This document shows positions 50,141-61,473 of a DNA stretch of 64,000 nucleotides, in pieces. This DNA is from Desulfocarbo indianensis. Lineage in GTDB: Bacteria; Desulfobacterota; Desulfarculia; Desulfarculales; Desulfarculaceae. The position numbers were made by a program, and so were the translations under genes. Every line of letters starts with the position of its first letter. The stretch's first letter is position 1. Where the stretch lies: positions 401,461-465,460 of the forward strand of contig LBMP01000005.1 in NCBI GenBank assembly GCA_001184205.1, in the 5' to 3' direction. A model generated the notes under the pieces. The model saw only the letters and a program-made list of their open reading frames with translations, was not told where the DNA came from and did no database searches.

Positions 50141-51322
50141 CTAGCCCTCCTGCAATTGGCCGCGTTTTTTAAGGCGGGCGATAAGGGCCGGCAGGGCGTC
50201 CAGGCTGTCCAGCAGCGGAATGGGGGCTTCGTTGAGTTCGCGGCGAAACATCATCACCCCAAAAAGCCCGAAGACCAGGTTGGGCATCCACATGCCCACC
50301 ACCGGCGGATAGAGGCCGCTTTCGCCGAAAGACCAGGCGGCCGACAACATGAAGTAATAAAGCAGGAACACGCCCAGGGCCACGGACACCCCCCAGGACC
50401 GGCCGCTGCGGGAATGGGTGCCCAGGGGCAGGGCGATGAGCGACATCACGAAACAGGCGAAGGGCAATGAAAACTTTTTGTGCAGCTCCATCTGCATTAG
50501 ATAGAGCTTCTTGCTGCCGGGCGGCTGCTTGGCCATTTCCGCCAGCAGCTCTCCCAGGTACATCTCCTTCTCATGCTTGGTGGTGCGGCGGGCGGTCATC
50601 AGGCCGCTGGCGTCCAGGCTGATGTCGTAGGTCTCGAATTCGGCGGTCTGGGCCTTTTTCAAATCCTGGCTCACGCCGTGGATGGTGCCGTCGTAAAGCC
50701 GCATGGTGATGCGGCCTTCCCTGGCCGGGAACAGCTTTCCCCGCTTGGCCACGATGGTGTGCACCCGGTTGGGGTCGCGCTCGTCCACGATGAACACGTC
50801 CTGCAAGAGGCCGCCGCCGGGCAGGCGGTTGATGTAGATGACCAGCTTCTTGAAGGAGTTCAGAAAAACCCTTTCCTTGAGGGCCAAATCGGCCTTGGAT
50901 TGGGCCACCCTGAAGAGGAGGTTCTCGAAATTATGATTGCCCCAGGGCAGGCCCCACAGGGCCAGGAGGGTGGACATGAGCCAGGCCATGAAGGCCACCG
51001 CGGCCACCGGCGGCAGCAGTTGGTGCAGCCCCACCCCGGCCGCCTTGATGGCGGTGACCTCGTTGTCCGAGCTCAGGCGCAGGAAGGCCAGCAGCACGGC
51101 CAGGAGGGTGGACATGGGAACCGTGAACACGAAGAAATAGGGCAAGGCGTAAATCAGCAGGCGGCCCACCACGTCCAGGCCCACTCCCCGCGCCACCACC
51201 AGCTCGGTGAGTTCCATGATCTTGGCCACCAGAAGCACGAAGGTAAACACCCCCAGGCTCACGAAAAAGGGGGCCAACATCTCCTTGAACAGGTAGGTTT
51301 GAATAATCCTTGATTTCAACAT
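50141..51322 (-). CDS. lptF: LPS export permease LptF
   Basis: 393-residue LptF-family permease, beginning MLKSRIIQTYLFKEMLAPF. It has six helices with a central periplasmic jellyroll, and the LSSDNEVTAIKAAGVG coupling-helix segment that contacts LptB. The start is ATG 51322; an in-frame extension to 51775 runs antisense through the dGTPase gene and is rejected. lptB is not in the window. Confidence 0.92.
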   Translation of the reverse strand: MLKSRIIQTYLFKEMLAPFFVSLGVFTFVLLVAKIMELTELVVARGVGLDVVGRLLIYALPYFFVFTVPMSTLLAVLLAFLRLSSDNEVTAIKAAGVGLHQLLPPVAAVAFMAWLMSTLLALWGLPWGNHNFENLLFRVAQSKADLALKERVFLNSFKKLVIYINRLPGGGLLQDVFIVDERDPNRVHTIVAKRGKLFPAREGRITMRLYDGTIHGVSQDLKKAQTAEFETYDISLDASGLMTARRTTKHEKEMYLGELLAEMAKQPPGSKKLYLMQMELHKKFSLPFACFVMSLIALPLGTHSRSGRSWGVSVALGVFLLYYFMLSAAWSFGESGLYPPVVGMWMPNLVFGLFGVMMFRRELNEAPIPLLDSLDALPALIARLKKRGQLQEG

Positions 51323-51370
51323 GGCAGGGAGTCTATAGGGTCTAGGGGGCTTTGTAAAGGAAAGGCGAAC

Positions 51371-52417
51371 ATGAGCCTGCGCGCTAAAATGGAGCAACGC
51401 GAGGATCAGATTCTCTCGCCCCTGGCCGCCCGATCGGCGGCCAGCCGCGGCCGCGTGCGGCCGGAGGAGGAATGCAGCCTGCGGCCCGCTTTTCAGCACG
51501 ACCGCGACCGCATTCTGTATTGCAAATCCTTCCGCCGCCTGAAGCACAAGACCCAGGTTTTCCTGGCGCCCACCGGCGACCATTACCGCACCCGGCTCAC
51601 CCACACCCTGGAGGTGAGCCAGATCGCCCGCACCATGGCCCGGGCCCTGGCCCTGAACGAGGACCTCACCGAGGCGGTGGCCCTGGGCCACGACCTGGGG
51701 CACACCCCCTTTGGCCACGCGGGCGAGAGCATGCTCCAGAAGCTCCTGCCCGGCGGCTTTCATCACTACGAGCAATCCCTACGGGTGGTGGACCTCCTGG
51801 AAAAGGACGGCGCGGGGCTGAACCTCACCTACGAGGTGCGCATGGGCATCCTGCACCATTCCAAGGGGCGCGGCAAATTCATGGCCACGCCGCAGGAAGC
51901 CGGAGCCCTGACCCTGGAGGCCCAACTGGTGCGCGCCGCCGACGTGATGGCCTACGTGGCCCACGACACCGACGACGCCATCCGGGGCGGGGTCATCACC
52001 CGGCGGGACTTGCCCCAACTGGTGCGCCAGGTGATGGGCGACCGCATCTCCCGCCAGATCGACACCATGGTGCGCGATCTCATCAATCGCACCCTGGCCG
52101 ACGGCGGCCCCCGGCTGCTCATGAGCCCCCAGGTGGAAGAGGCCATGCTGGCCCTGCGCGATTTTCTCTATGAGCGGGTGTATGAAAACGATGATGTGCA
52201 CCGGGATTTCGAAAAGGCCTCCAAGGTGGTCACCGATCTTTTCGAGCGGCTGATGACCCGCGACGGTTTTTACCAGGACTGCCTCTCCGCGCCGCCGCCG
52301 GAAAACCCCGACGAGCGCCGCCTGCACACCGCCGATTACATAGCGGGCATGACCGACCGCTTCGCCCTGCATCTTTACGAGGACGCCTTTCTGCCCAAGC
52401 CCTGGGGCCGCTTCTAG
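51371..52417 (+). CDS. dgt: Deoxyguanosinetriphosphate triphosphohydrolase-like protein (HD domain)
   Basis: 348-residue HD-domain dNTPase that splits dNTP to deoxynucleoside and tripolyphosphate. The metal site is formed by RTRLTHTLEVSQIARTM (His), LGHDLGHTPFGHAGE (His-Asp pair) and YVAHDTDDAI (Asp). The N-terminal RPAFQHDRDRILYCKSFRRLKHKTQVF is diagnostic. This is the shorter dGTPase type 2 subfamily. It is divergent from lptF, 48 bases apart. Confidence 0.93.
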   Translation: MSLRAKMEQREDQILSPLAARSAASRGRVRPEEECSLRPAFQHDRDRILYCKSFRRLKHKTQVFLAPTGDHYRTRLTHTLEVSQIARTMARALALNEDLTEAVALGHDLGHTPFGHAGESMLQKLLPGGFHHYEQSLRVVDLLEKDGAGLNLTYEVRMGILHHSKGRGKFMATPQEAGALTLEAQLVRAADVMAYVAHDTDDAIRGGVITRRDLPQLVRQVMGDRISRQIDTMVRDLINRTLADGGPRLLMSPQVEEAMLALRDFLYERVYENDDVHRDFEKASKVVTDLFERLMTRDGFYQDCLSAPPPENPDERRLHTADYIAGMTDRFALHLYEDAFLPKPWGRF

Positions 52418-52463
52418 GCGGGGCGGACCGGCCGGGCCCCGGCTCGTCAATGAATGGATCATC

Positions 52464-53321
52464 ATGCGATTCGGCTGTCATCTTTCCGTGGCCAAGGGCC
52501 TGGTGAAGACCGCCCAGGAGGCGCGCTCCCTGGGCCTGGAATGCCTGCAGATCTTCGCCACCAGTCCCAGGGTGTGGCGGCAGAGGGACATCCCGCCCCA
52601 GGAAGCCGCCGCCTTTGCCGCCGCCTGCCGCAAAGCCGGCTTGAGCCCCGTGGCGGTGCACGCCCCTTATCTCTTGAACTTGGCCAGCCAGGACCAGAAG
52701 CTTTGGCGGCACTCGGTGGAGGCGCTGGCCGAGCAGTTGGAGCGGGCCCATCTGCTCAAGGCCCAGGCGGTGGTGGTGCATCCCGGCAGCCGGGGCGACA
52801 AGCCGCTGGACTGGGGTTTGGCCAGAGTGGCCGAGGCCGTGCTTCAAGCGCTGGAGGCGGCCCGGGGCCCGGCCCAGGTCTGGCTGGAAAACACCGCCGG
52901 CGGCGGCGGCCACATCGGCGGCACCCTGGCGCAATTGGCCGAGCTGCGCCGCCTGACCCAAGGCCGGGCCGTGGGCTTTTGCCTGGACACCGCCCACGCC
53001 TGGGGAGCGGGCTACCATCTGGAGAGCGTAGACAAGGCGAGGCGCTTCCTGGACCGGGTGGATGACCTCTTGGGTCTGGACGCGGTGAAACTATGGCACC
53101 TGAACGACACCAGCCAAGGCCGGGGCTCGCGCCGCGACCAACACCAGCACCTGGGCAGGGGATTGTTGGGGCGGGACGGCTTTCTGGCTTTGGTCTGCGA
53201 TCCGCGCCTGGCCGCCGCCCCGGGGGTGCTGGAAACGCCCAAAAACAGCCGCTGGGCCGACCGCCGCAATTTGGCCTATTTGCGCCATTTGAAAAAGTTG
53301 TGCAAGTTATCGGGAAGTTGA
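52464..53321 (+). CDS. nfo: Endonuclease IV (AP endonuclease)
   Basis: 285-residue TIM-barrel AP endonuclease for base-excision repair. The three-zinc site is distributed over VHAPYLLNLA (His), VVVHPGSR (His), VWLENTAGGG (Glu), CLDTAHAWGAGY (Asp-x2-His), WHLNDT and RRDQHQHLGRG. The first ATG (52464) is MRFGCHLSVAKG, as in the family. It follows dgt by 46 bases, so two nucleotide/DNA-maintenance genes share a strand and probably a transcript. Confidence 0.94.
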   Translation: MRFGCHLSVAKGLVKTAQEARSLGLECLQIFATSPRVWRQRDIPPQEAAAFAAACRKAGLSPVAVHAPYLLNLASQDQKLWRHSVEALAEQLERAHLLKAQAVVVHPGSRGDKPLDWGLARVAEAVLQALEAARGPAQVWLENTAGGGGHIGGTLAQLAELRRLTQGRAVGFCLDTAHAWGAGYHLESVDKARRFLDRVDDLLGLDAVKLWHLNDTSQGRGSRRDQHQHLGRGLLGRDGFLALVCDPRLAAAPGVLETPKNSRWADRRNLAYLRHLKKLCKLSGS

Positions 53322-53381
53322 CACAAACTGGGGCATGTGCTACTTTTGGCCTGATGAAATTCTAGCCTAAGGAGGCTGGCT

Positions 53382-54725
53382 TTGGCCGATAAAGCGTCGC
53401 AACCGCCCCCGGGTGTGGAAATAATCGACTTGGTGGAAATGGTGGATGATTCCTCCGCCCCTAAACAGGCGGTTGGCGACGACCTGGACGCGCTCCTGGC
53501 TGAACTGGGCGGCGAGGCCCCAGCCGGCGGCGCGGAAGCCAAACCCGAAGCAGCTCAACCCGCGCCCGCGCCGGAAGCCAGCGGCGAAGGGGGCGGCGAC
53601 GACCTGGACGCCCTGTTAGCCGAACTGGGCGGCGAAGGCGCGGAAGGCGCGCCCGCCGGGGAAGCCCCGCCGGCCGCCGAAGCAGCCGCCGAACCGGCCG
53701 GCGGAGACGGCGACGAACTGGACGCGCTTTTGTCCGAACTGGGCGGCGACGAAGCGGAAGCGCCACCGGCAGCCGAAGCCGAGGCCCAGCCGCCGGCCGG
53801 CCAGGAAGACTCGGTGGACTTGGGCCAGGACGATTTGGACGCCCTTTTGGCCGATCTGGGCGGAGACGAGGCGGAAGCGCCGGCAGCCCAAGCCGCGCCG
53901 GAGCCCGCCGCCGAGGAGGCCCCGCCCGCCGAGGAGGCCGAGGGAGGCCTGGTCCCGGACGAGCCCCTGGAGGGCGGCGACGATCTGGCCCAGGACGAGC
54001 TGGACTCCCTGCTCTCCGATCTGGGCGGCGACGAAGCCGCGCCGGCAGCCGAAGCCGCATCGCCGGCCCCGGAGGCGGGGAACGATCTGGGCCAAGACGA
54101 TTTGGACGCCCTTTTGGCCGATCTGGGCGGAGACGAGGCGGAAGCGCCGGCAGCCCAAGCCGCGCCGGAGCCCGCCGCCGAGGAGGCCCCGCCGGCAGCC
54201 GAGGCGGGAGACGATCTGGGCCAGGACGATCTGGACGCCCTGCTGGCCGATCTGGGCGGAGACGAGGCGGAAGCGCCGATGGCAGCCGAAGCCGCGCCGC
54301 AGCCCGCCGCCGAGGCGGCCCCGCCCGCCGAGGAGGCCGAGCAAGACCTGGCCCCGGACGAGCCCCTGGAGGGCGGCGACGATCTGGCCCAGGACGATCT
54401 GGACTCCCTGCTCTCCGAGTTGGGCGGCGAGGAAGAGGCCCCCGCCCAGGATACCGCCCCGGAAGATACTTCCTGGGAGGAGGAGACGCCAGCGGCGGCG
54501 CCGGCCGCCGCGGCCATGGCCGCGGTGGCAGCGGCCGGGCCTCCCCCGGCGCCGGCCGGTCTGGACCCGGCCCGGGCCGAGGAGATATTCCGCCAGGAGG
54601 CCCGCGCCATCGTGGAGCGTCTGGTGGGCCAATTGGTGCCCCGGCTGGTGGCCGAGGCGGTGGCCCAGGAGATAGAAGCCATCAAGGCCGACATGTCCCG
54701 CAACCAAGACCAAGTAGTAGACTGA
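53382..54725 (+). CDS. Acidic repeat protein with eight DDLDALL motifs
   Basis: 447-residue, very acidic, Ala/Pro/Glu-rich protein. It contains eight copies of a core resembling (G/A)Q-D-(D/E)-LD-(A/S)-LL-(A/S)-(E/D)-LGG, joined by Ala-Pro-Glu linkers of about 20-45 residues. The C-terminal 60 residues are a helical, non-repetitive region ([20 protein letters not shown]). The start is TTG 53382 with AAGGAGG. The core resembles the N-terminal peptide of FliM/FliY (SQDEIDALL), which docks phosphorylated CheY. A role as a multivalent receiver-binding scaffold is inference. Nucleotide repeats make copy number unstable. Confidence 0.85.
53829..53926 (+). repeat. 98-bp direct repeat, copy 1 (inside the repeat gene)
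   Basis: Identical over 98 bases to 54096-54193, in the same reading frame, encoding one [14 protein letters not shown] unit and its linker. The perfect match contrasts with diverged neighbouring units and indicates recent duplication. Confidence 0.88.
54096..54193 (+). repeat. 98-bp direct repeat, copy 2
   Basis: Second copy of the repeat at 53829-53926, offset 267 bases (89 codons). Recombination between the copies would delete two motif units while keeping the frame. Confidence 0.88.
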
Positions 54726-54838
54726 ACCGCCGGCCCGGCGGGCCGGTGCATGGCGTGGGAGGCGACTCCCCGCCATTTTGTTTTGCTCATGTTTCGCTAA
54801 AGCGCCGGGCGCTCCCCGGCCAGGAGACAACCCAAGCC

Positions 54839-57478
54839 ATGCAGCCCGAGACCCTGGATAAATCCTACGAGCCGGCAGAGGTGGAAGCCCGCTGGTACGA
54901 GTTTTGGGAGGAAAACGGCCTTTTCCACGCCGACCCCCATTCCGGCAAGCCGCCCTATTCCGTGGTCATCCCCCCTCCCAACGTGACCGGGGCGCTGCAC
55001 ATGGGCCATGCCCTGAACAACACCTTGCAGGACGTGCTTTGCCGCTATAAGCGCCTGGCCGGCTTCGAGGTGCTCTGGATGCCCGGCACCGACCACGCGG
55101 GCATCGCCACCCAGAACGTGGTGGAGCGCCAGTTGGCCAGCGAGGGCCGGACCCGCCACGACCTGGGCCGCGAGCAGTTCATCGAGCGCGTCTGGCAATG
55201 GCGCGAGGAATACGGCGGCCGCATCATCAACCAGCTCAAACGGCTGGGCGCTTCCTGCGATTGGCAGCGCGAGCGCTTCACCATGGACCAGGGCCTGAGC
55301 CGGGCGGTGCGCGAGGTGTTCGTGCGCCTGTGGGAAGAGGGCCTCATCTACCAGGGCGATTACATCATCAACTGGTGCCCGCGCTGCCACACCGCGCTTT
55401 CGGATTTGGAGAGCGAGCACGAGGAGGTCAAGGGCGGGCTCTATCACATCCGCTATCCCTTTAAAAACGGCAAGGGCTATCTGGTGGTGGCCACCACCCG
55501 GCCGGAGACGCTTTTGGGCGATACCGCGGTGGCGGTGAACCCCAAGGACCCGCGCTATCGGAACCTGGCCGACGACACCGTGCTCCTGCCCCTCTTGGGC
55601 CGGGAGATGCCCATCATCCGCGATGAGTACGTGGCCACCGATTTCGGCACCGGCGCCCTGAAGATCACCCCGGCCCACGATCCCCACGACTTCGAGATCG
55701 GCCTGAAGCACAATCTCCCCTCCATCCGGGTGATGGACGACAACGGCGCCATCAACGCCGAGGGCGGGCCCTACGCGGGCCTGGACCGCTTCGCGGCGCG
55801 GGAAAAGGTGCTGGCCGACCTGGAGGCTAAAGGCCTCCTGGAGAAAAAGGAAGACTACCTGCATTCGGTGGGCCACTGCTACCGCTGCAAGACCATGGTG
55901 GAGCCCATACTTTCCAAGCAGTGGTTCGTCAAGGTGGGCCCCCTGGCCGAAACCGCCATGCGGGCGGTGGAAACCGGCCGCACCAGGATCGTGCCCGAGC
56001 AGTGGAACAAGACCTATTTCGAGTGGATGACCAACATCCGCGATTGGTGCGTGAGCCGCCAGATCTGGTGGGGCCACCGCATCCCGGCCTGGTACTGCGC
56101 CTGCGGCGAGGTGATCGTCTCCCGCGAGACCCCGCAAACCTGTCCCAAGTGCGGCGGCGCGGAGCTGCGCCAGGAAACCGACGTGCTGGACACCTGGTTC
56201 TCCAGCGCCCTGTGGCCCTTCTCCACCATGGGCTGGCCGGACCAGACCCCGGAGCTTAAAAAATTCTATCCCACCTCCTGTCTGGTCACCGCCTTTGACA
56301 TTCTTTTCTTCTGGGTGGCCCGCATGATGATGATGGGGCTCAAGTTCATGGACGAGGTGCCCTTCAAGGACGTGTACATCCACGCGCTGGTGCGCGACGC
56401 CTCCGGCCAGAAGATGTCCAAGTCCAAGGGCAACGTCATCGACCCCCTCATCATGATGGACCAGTTCGGCACCGACGCCTTCCGCTTCACCCTGGCCGCC
56501 TTCGCCGCCCAGGGCCGCGACATCAAGATGAGCGAGGAGCGCATCGCCGGCTACCGCAATTTCGTGAACAAGATATGGAACGCGGCCCGCTTCACCCTCA
56601 TGAACCTGGGCGGGGAGCAGGAGGCCGCCCCGGCCCAGCCTCTCCTGGAAGACCGCTGGATCATCAGCCGGGTCAACCGCACCGCGGCCCAGGTGGCCCA
56701 GGCCATAGAGGAATACCGGTTCAACGACGCGGCCAACCTGGCCTATCAGTTTACTTGGCATGAGTTCTGCGATTGGTACCTGGAGCTCATCAAGCCGTTT
56801 CTCTACGGCGACGACCCGGCCCGGCGGGCCGCCACCCAGGCCACCCTGCGGGAGGTTTTCTCCCGGGTGCTAATTTTGCTGCACCCCTTCATGCCCTTCG
56901 TGACCGAGGAACTTTGGCACAAATTGCCCGGCGCGCAAGGCAGCGTGATGCGGGCGCAATGGCCCTCGGGGGAAGAAGCCGAGAGCGACCCCCAGGCCGA
57001 GCAGGCCATGGGGCTGCTCATGGAGGTAATCGGCGCGGTGCGCAACATCCGGGGCGAGATGGGCATCAGCCCCGGCCAGGAGGTGGAGGTCATCTGGGCC
57101 GCCGGCGACGAGGCCGCGGCCCGGCTCCTCACCAGCCACCAGGACCGGGTGCTCGCCCTGGCCAAGGCCAAGAGCGTGCGCCAGGCTTCGCCCGGCGAGA
57201 CCCCGCAGAAGGCGGCCTCCGCGCCCCTGGGCGCGGTCACGGTTTATGTGCCCCTGGCCGGCCTGGTGGATTTCAGCGCCGAGGCCCAGCGGCTGGACAA
57301 GGAGATCGCCAAGGCCGAAAAAGACCTCGCGGCCAGCCAAAAAAAGCTGGGCAACCAGGGATTTTTGGCCAAGGCCCCCCAGGAAGTGGTGGACAAGGAG
57401 AAGGCCAAGGCCTCGGAAGCCCAGAGCAAGCTGGAGCGGCTTAAGGAAAACCTGGCCAGGGTCAAAAGCTTCATGTAG
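54839..57478 (+). CDS. valS: Valyl-tRNA synthetase
   Basis: 879-residue class Ia synthetase. The HIGH-type motif is [15 protein letters not shown], the KMSKS motif [13 protein letters not shown], and the editing domain contains [17 protein letters not shown]. Zinc-binding Cys groups occur in [10 protein letters not shown] and TCPKCGG. The C-terminal coiled coil that holds tRNA is present ([21 protein letters not shown]). The start at 54839 is chosen ([12 protein letters not shown] with AGGAGA); the frame is open to 54746 without homology. Confidence 0.96.
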   Translation: MQPETLDKSYEPAEVEARWYEFWEENGLFHADPHSGKPPYSVVIPPPNVTGALHMGHALNNTLQDVLCRYKRLAGFEVLWMPGTDHAGIATQNVVERQLASEGRTRHDLGREQFIERVWQWREEYGGRIINQLKRLGASCDWQRERFTMDQGLSRAVREVFVRLWEEGLIYQGDYIINWCPRCHTALSDLESEHEEVKGGLYHIRYPFKNGKGYLVVATTRPETLLGDTAVAVNPKDPRYRNLADDTVLLPLLGREMPIIRDEYVATDFGTGALKITPAHDPHDFEIGLKHNLPSIRVMDDNGAINAEGGPYAGLDRFAAREKVLADLEAKGLLEKKEDYLHSVGHCYRCKTMVEPILSKQWFVKVGPLAETAMRAVETGRTRIVPEQWNKTYFEWMTNIRDWCVSRQIWWGHRIPAWYCACGEVIVSRETPQTCPKCGGAELRQETDVLDTWFSSALWPFSTMGWPDQTPELKKFYPTSCLVTAFDILFFWVARMMMMGLKFMDEVPFKDVYIHALVRDASGQKMSKSKGNVIDPLIMMDQFGTDAFRFTLAAFAAQGRDIKMSEERIAGYRNFVNKIWNAARFTLMNLGGEQEAAPAQPLLEDRWIISRVNRTAAQVAQAIEEYRFNDAANLAYQFTWHEFCDWYLELIKPFLYGDDPARRAATQATLREVFSRVLILLHPFMPFVTEELWHKLPGAQGSVMRAQWPSGEEAESDPQAEQAMGLLMEVIGAVRNIRGEMGISPGQEVEVIWAAGDEAAARLLTSHQDRVLALAKAKSVRQASPGETPQKAASAPLGAVTVYVPLAGLVDFSAEAQRLDKEIAKAEKDLAASQKKLGNQGFLAKAPQEVVDKEKAKASEAQSKLERLKENLARVKSFM

Positions 57479-57598
57479 ACAGCAAGGGGCCGAGCTTGCT
57501 AAACTTTAGCATTTGTAATTATTTAGGTGGGGATATCCCGGCCGGGCCGGCCCCGGGAAAATAGGCTCTCCACGCGCCTGACGGCAACCAGTTTAGGC

Positions 57599-57627
57599 TT
57601 GACAGTGGAGGGTCCAATTGATAGACA
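57599..57627 (+). promoter_or_regulatory. Promoter of dsrC
   Basis: TTGACA (57599-57604), a 17-base spacer and TAGACA (57622-57627). A leader of about 65 bases leads to the AAAGGAGG ribosome-binding site at 57684. Confidence 0.65.
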
Positions 57628-57699
57628 GGAGAATGTGCCAACAGCCACAACCGTTTTCAAACGGACATCAGTAAGCCGAAACAAAGGAGGAAACCCAGC

Positions 57700-58017
57700 A
57701 TGCCAACCGTGGAATACAAGGGTAAAACCTATGAAGTCGACGAGGACGGCTTCTTGCAGGATCCCGAGAAGTGGGACAAGGATTTCGCCTACTACGTGAA
57801 AGAGGAAGAGGGCATCTCCGAGCTCAACGAGGAGCACTGGAAGGTCATCAACTACCTCCAGGATTACTACAAGAAGAACGGGATCGCCCCCATGGTGCGC
57901 ATCATGACCAAGGTCACGGGCTTCAAGCTGAAACACATCTACGAGCTCTTCCCCAGCGGCCCTGGTAAAGGCGCGTGTAAGATGGCCGGCCTTGCCAAGC
58001 CCACGGGCTGCGTCTAG
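57700..58017 (+). CDS. dsrC: DsrC, sulfur-carrier partner of dissimilatory sulfite reductase
   Basis: 105-residue DsrC/TusE-family protein. The C-terminal arm has both catalytic cysteines in CKMAGLAKPTGCV, ten residues apart, so it is a true DsrC and not a TusE-only form. It carries the sulfite-derived sulfur as a trisulfide from DsrAB to the membrane complex DsrMKJOP. The ATG at 57700 has a strong AAAGGAGG. It is monocistronic with its own promoter and terminator, away from dsrAB, as is common in sulfate reducers. Confidence 0.96.
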   Translation: MPTVEYKGKTYEVDEDGFLQDPEKWDKDFAYYVKEEEGISELNEEHWKVINYLQDYYKKNGIAPMVRIMTKVTGFKLKHIYELFPSGPGKGACKMAGLAKPTGCV

Positions 58018-58047
58018 TACGTAGACCGGATCGTATCCGATCCCAAG

Positions 58048-58089
58048 CGGCGCCCAGCCGCCCAAGTGGCTGGGCGCCGTTCGTTTTTC
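58048..58089 (+). terminator. Terminator of dsrC
   Basis: CGGCGCCCAGCC pairs with GGCTGGGCGCCG (12 bp, loop GCCCAAGT), followed by TTCGTTTTTC. A strong intrinsic terminator. Confidence 0.93.
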
Positions 58090-58146
58090 ATTCACTTGCC
58101 CCAAATTTTGTGCAGGGTCCTTGAGGGGCCGGCCCAGAGGCGTAGC

Positions 58147-59889
58147 GTGGCCATCATTCCTTCCCAGTCGGGCATCAATCTAAAATCAGCGCCCAAAAAG
58201 CATTCCATGGAGCAGGACAAGCTCCGCCCCCCGGCCGAAACCGTGGCCTGGGTGCGGGAGCGCTTCGCGCTCATGGGCCAGAATGTTTTAAAAGAAGTCC
58301 GGCGCATCGACAGCGGACGCCTGGACATCCCGGTGTATATCAGCCTTTGCGGCCATCAGGCCAGCGCGCTCACCGGCACGGCCAAGCAGATGGGCAAGGG
58401 CGCCAGCTCCAGCCAGGCCGAGGCCAGCGCCCTCATGGAACTGGCGGAACGCTTCAGTTTTTTCAGCTACATGCGCCAGACGCCCTTTGAACACCTCACC
58501 GCCAGCCAGGCCCCGGCCCCCCGCATGGAATTCAGCCAGGTGGCCCATAGCCTGCACCATCCCGCCTCGGCCCTGGAGGCGGCCCGCCAGGCCTTCGAGG
58601 CGCTCCCCCAGCGCTGGGCCTGGGCCCGCAACCTCACCGCCGGCCGCGAGGAGGCGGTGCCCCTGGATTGGTTCTACGCCATCAACGAATACAACGGCCC
58701 GTCCGCGGGCAATTGCCAGGCAGAGGCCCTGCTGCAAAGCCTGTGCGAGGTCATCGAGCGCCACGTCTCGGCCCTGGTGAGCCTGGAGCGCCGCCGCAGC
58801 CCGGCCATCGATCCCCAATCCGTGCGAGAGCCGGTGGCCAGGGAGCTGTTGGACAAATTCGCCCGCCAGGGTATCCAAGTGTTTCTCAAGGATTATTCCC
58901 TGGGTCTGGGAGTGCCCACCGTGGCCGCCCTGTGCTACGACCCGGCCAGTTTCCCGGCCCAAAGCGAGATCGTCTACACCGCCGGCACCGCGGCCAGCCC
59001 GGCCATGGCCCTCATTCGGGCGCTCACCGAGGTGGCCCAGTTGGCCGGGGATTTCCAGACCGGCTCTTCCTACAAGGTTTCGGCCCTGCCCAAATTCGCC
59101 AACCTGCGGGAGGCGGCCTATGTCATGGAAGCGGCGGGCCAGGTGGCCCTGGATTCCCTGCCGGACATCAGCCGGGACGATTTCCGCGACGAGGTCATGG
59201 CATGCGTGGCGGCCCTCCGGGAAAAAGGCTTCACCGCCTACAGCCTGGACGTGAGCCATGAACGCCTGCAAGTGCCCGCGGTATATAGCTTTGTGCCCGG
59301 CTTTCATTTCGCGGAGCGCACCACGGGCACCGACGTGGTTTTCCACGCGGCCAAGCTGGCCAGCCAGCTTCCCGACCCGGAGCAGGCCCTCCAGGTGTTG
59401 GAAGACATGGCCCAGGCCGCGCCGGAGGTTTACTACCTGCCCTTTTTCCGGGCCCTGGCCCTCATCAACCTGGAGCGCCCGGCCGAGGCCCTGGCCGAGT
59501 TGGAGCGGGCTCTGGCCCTGAATCCGCCGGCCAGCGACGCCTCCAGCATCCATACCCAACGGGGCGTGGCCCTGAAGGACCTGGGCTTTTTCGCCGAGGC
59601 CCAGGAGGCGCTGGGCCGGGCGGCGGCCTATGCCGAGCCCCATCCCGAGGTGTTCAACCTGCTGGGCTTCTGCCTGTTCAAGCAAAAGCGATACGAGCAG
59701 GCCATCGAGGCGTTTTCCCGGGCCATCGAGCTGGACCCCGGCCAGGCCATCAATTACGCCAACATCGGCACCAACCTGCGCGAGCTGGGCCGCATACCGG
59801 AAGCCTGCGAGATGTACGCCCACGCCCTGGAGCTGGACCCGGAGCTGGATTTCGCCCGGGAAAACCTGGAGCGGCTGCGGGGCCAATAG
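58147..59889 (+). CDS. YcaO-domain protein with C-terminal TPR repeats
   Basis: 580-residue protein. Residues about 20-400 form a YcaO domain (RIDSGRLDIPVYISLCG; MGKGASSSQAEASALMELAERFSFF; AEALLQSLCEVIERHVSAL with the ATP-binding Glu residues). Residues about 415-580 hold four TPR units (VFNLLGFCLFKQKRYEQAI; YANIGTNLRELGRIPEAC). YcaO enzymes use ATP to activate backbone amides, for heterocycles or thioamides. GTG 58147 with AGAGG is the preferred start, since an upstream start would lie in the dsrC terminator; ATG 58207 is an alternative. It follows dsrC directly. Substrate unknown. Confidence 0.88.
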   Translation: MAIIPSQSGINLKSAPKKHSMEQDKLRPPAETVAWVRERFALMGQNVLKEVRRIDSGRLDIPVYISLCGHQASALTGTAKQMGKGASSSQAEASALMELAERFSFFSYMRQTPFEHLTASQAPAPRMEFSQVAHSLHHPASALEAARQAFEALPQRWAWARNLTAGREEAVPLDWFYAINEYNGPSAGNCQAEALLQSLCEVIERHVSALVSLERRRSPAIDPQSVREPVARELLDKFARQGIQVFLKDYSLGLGVPTVAALCYDPASFPAQSEIVYTAGTAASPAMALIRALTEVAQLAGDFQTGSSYKVSALPKFANLREAAYVMEAAGQVALDSLPDISRDDFRDEVMACVAALREKGFTAYSLDVSHERLQVPAVYSFVPGFHFAERTTGTDVVFHAAKLASQLPDPEQALQVLEDMAQAAPEVYYLPFFRALALINLERPAEALAELERALALNPPASDASSIHTQRGVALKDLGFFAEAQEALGRAAAYAEPHPEVFNLLGFCLFKQKRYEQAIEAFSRAIELDPGQAINYANIGTNLRELGRIPEACEMYAHALELDPELDFARENLERLRGQ

Positions 59890-60094
59890 ACCCGCCGGCG
59901 GGGCGGGGGCGCTTTGGGGCCCGCGGGTGTAAGGAGCGGGTCGGCTGAGTCGCGACTGGCGCCGTGGCCGGCCCGGCTCGCCCCATGGACCGGGGACCTG
60001 GGGGGCGGCCCGGCGGCGGGGCCGCTGATCGGGGAGTCTTCGCCCTCAAGATCGGGGTTTCAGCACCCATATTTTACTCAATCGCACCGATTTC

Positions 60095-60123
60095 TTGACA
60101 CTTGCGAATCAGCGGGATAGCCT
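60095..60123 (+). promoter_or_regulatory. Promoter of enolase
   Basis: TTGACA (60095-60100), a 17-base spacer and TAGCCT (60118-60123), about 45 bases upstream of the enolase start. The 200 bases before it (59890-60094) hold no ORF of note. Confidence 0.6.
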
Positions 60124-60165
60124 AGGGGCAGCCCGTGACTCTCATCCCAAGGCAGAGGGGGATAA

Positions 60166-61437
<1,272 letters not shown>

Positions 61438-61473
61438 GGGCGGCGGCAGGGCCTTTCCTTATTTAGCGGGGCG

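Noticed and set aside
50141..51775. LptF extended to 51775
   Set aside because: The extension runs antisense through the dGTPase gene; the family start MLKSRIIQTYLF is at 51322.
53555..54830. Ser/Ala- and Gly-rich antisense frames over the acidic repeat gene
   Set aside because: Mirror translation of the same DNA repeats; the plus frame has a strong ribosome-binding site and conserved motif units.
54797..56761. 654-codon antisense frame over valS
   Set aside because: No motifs, opposite a complete synthetase gene.
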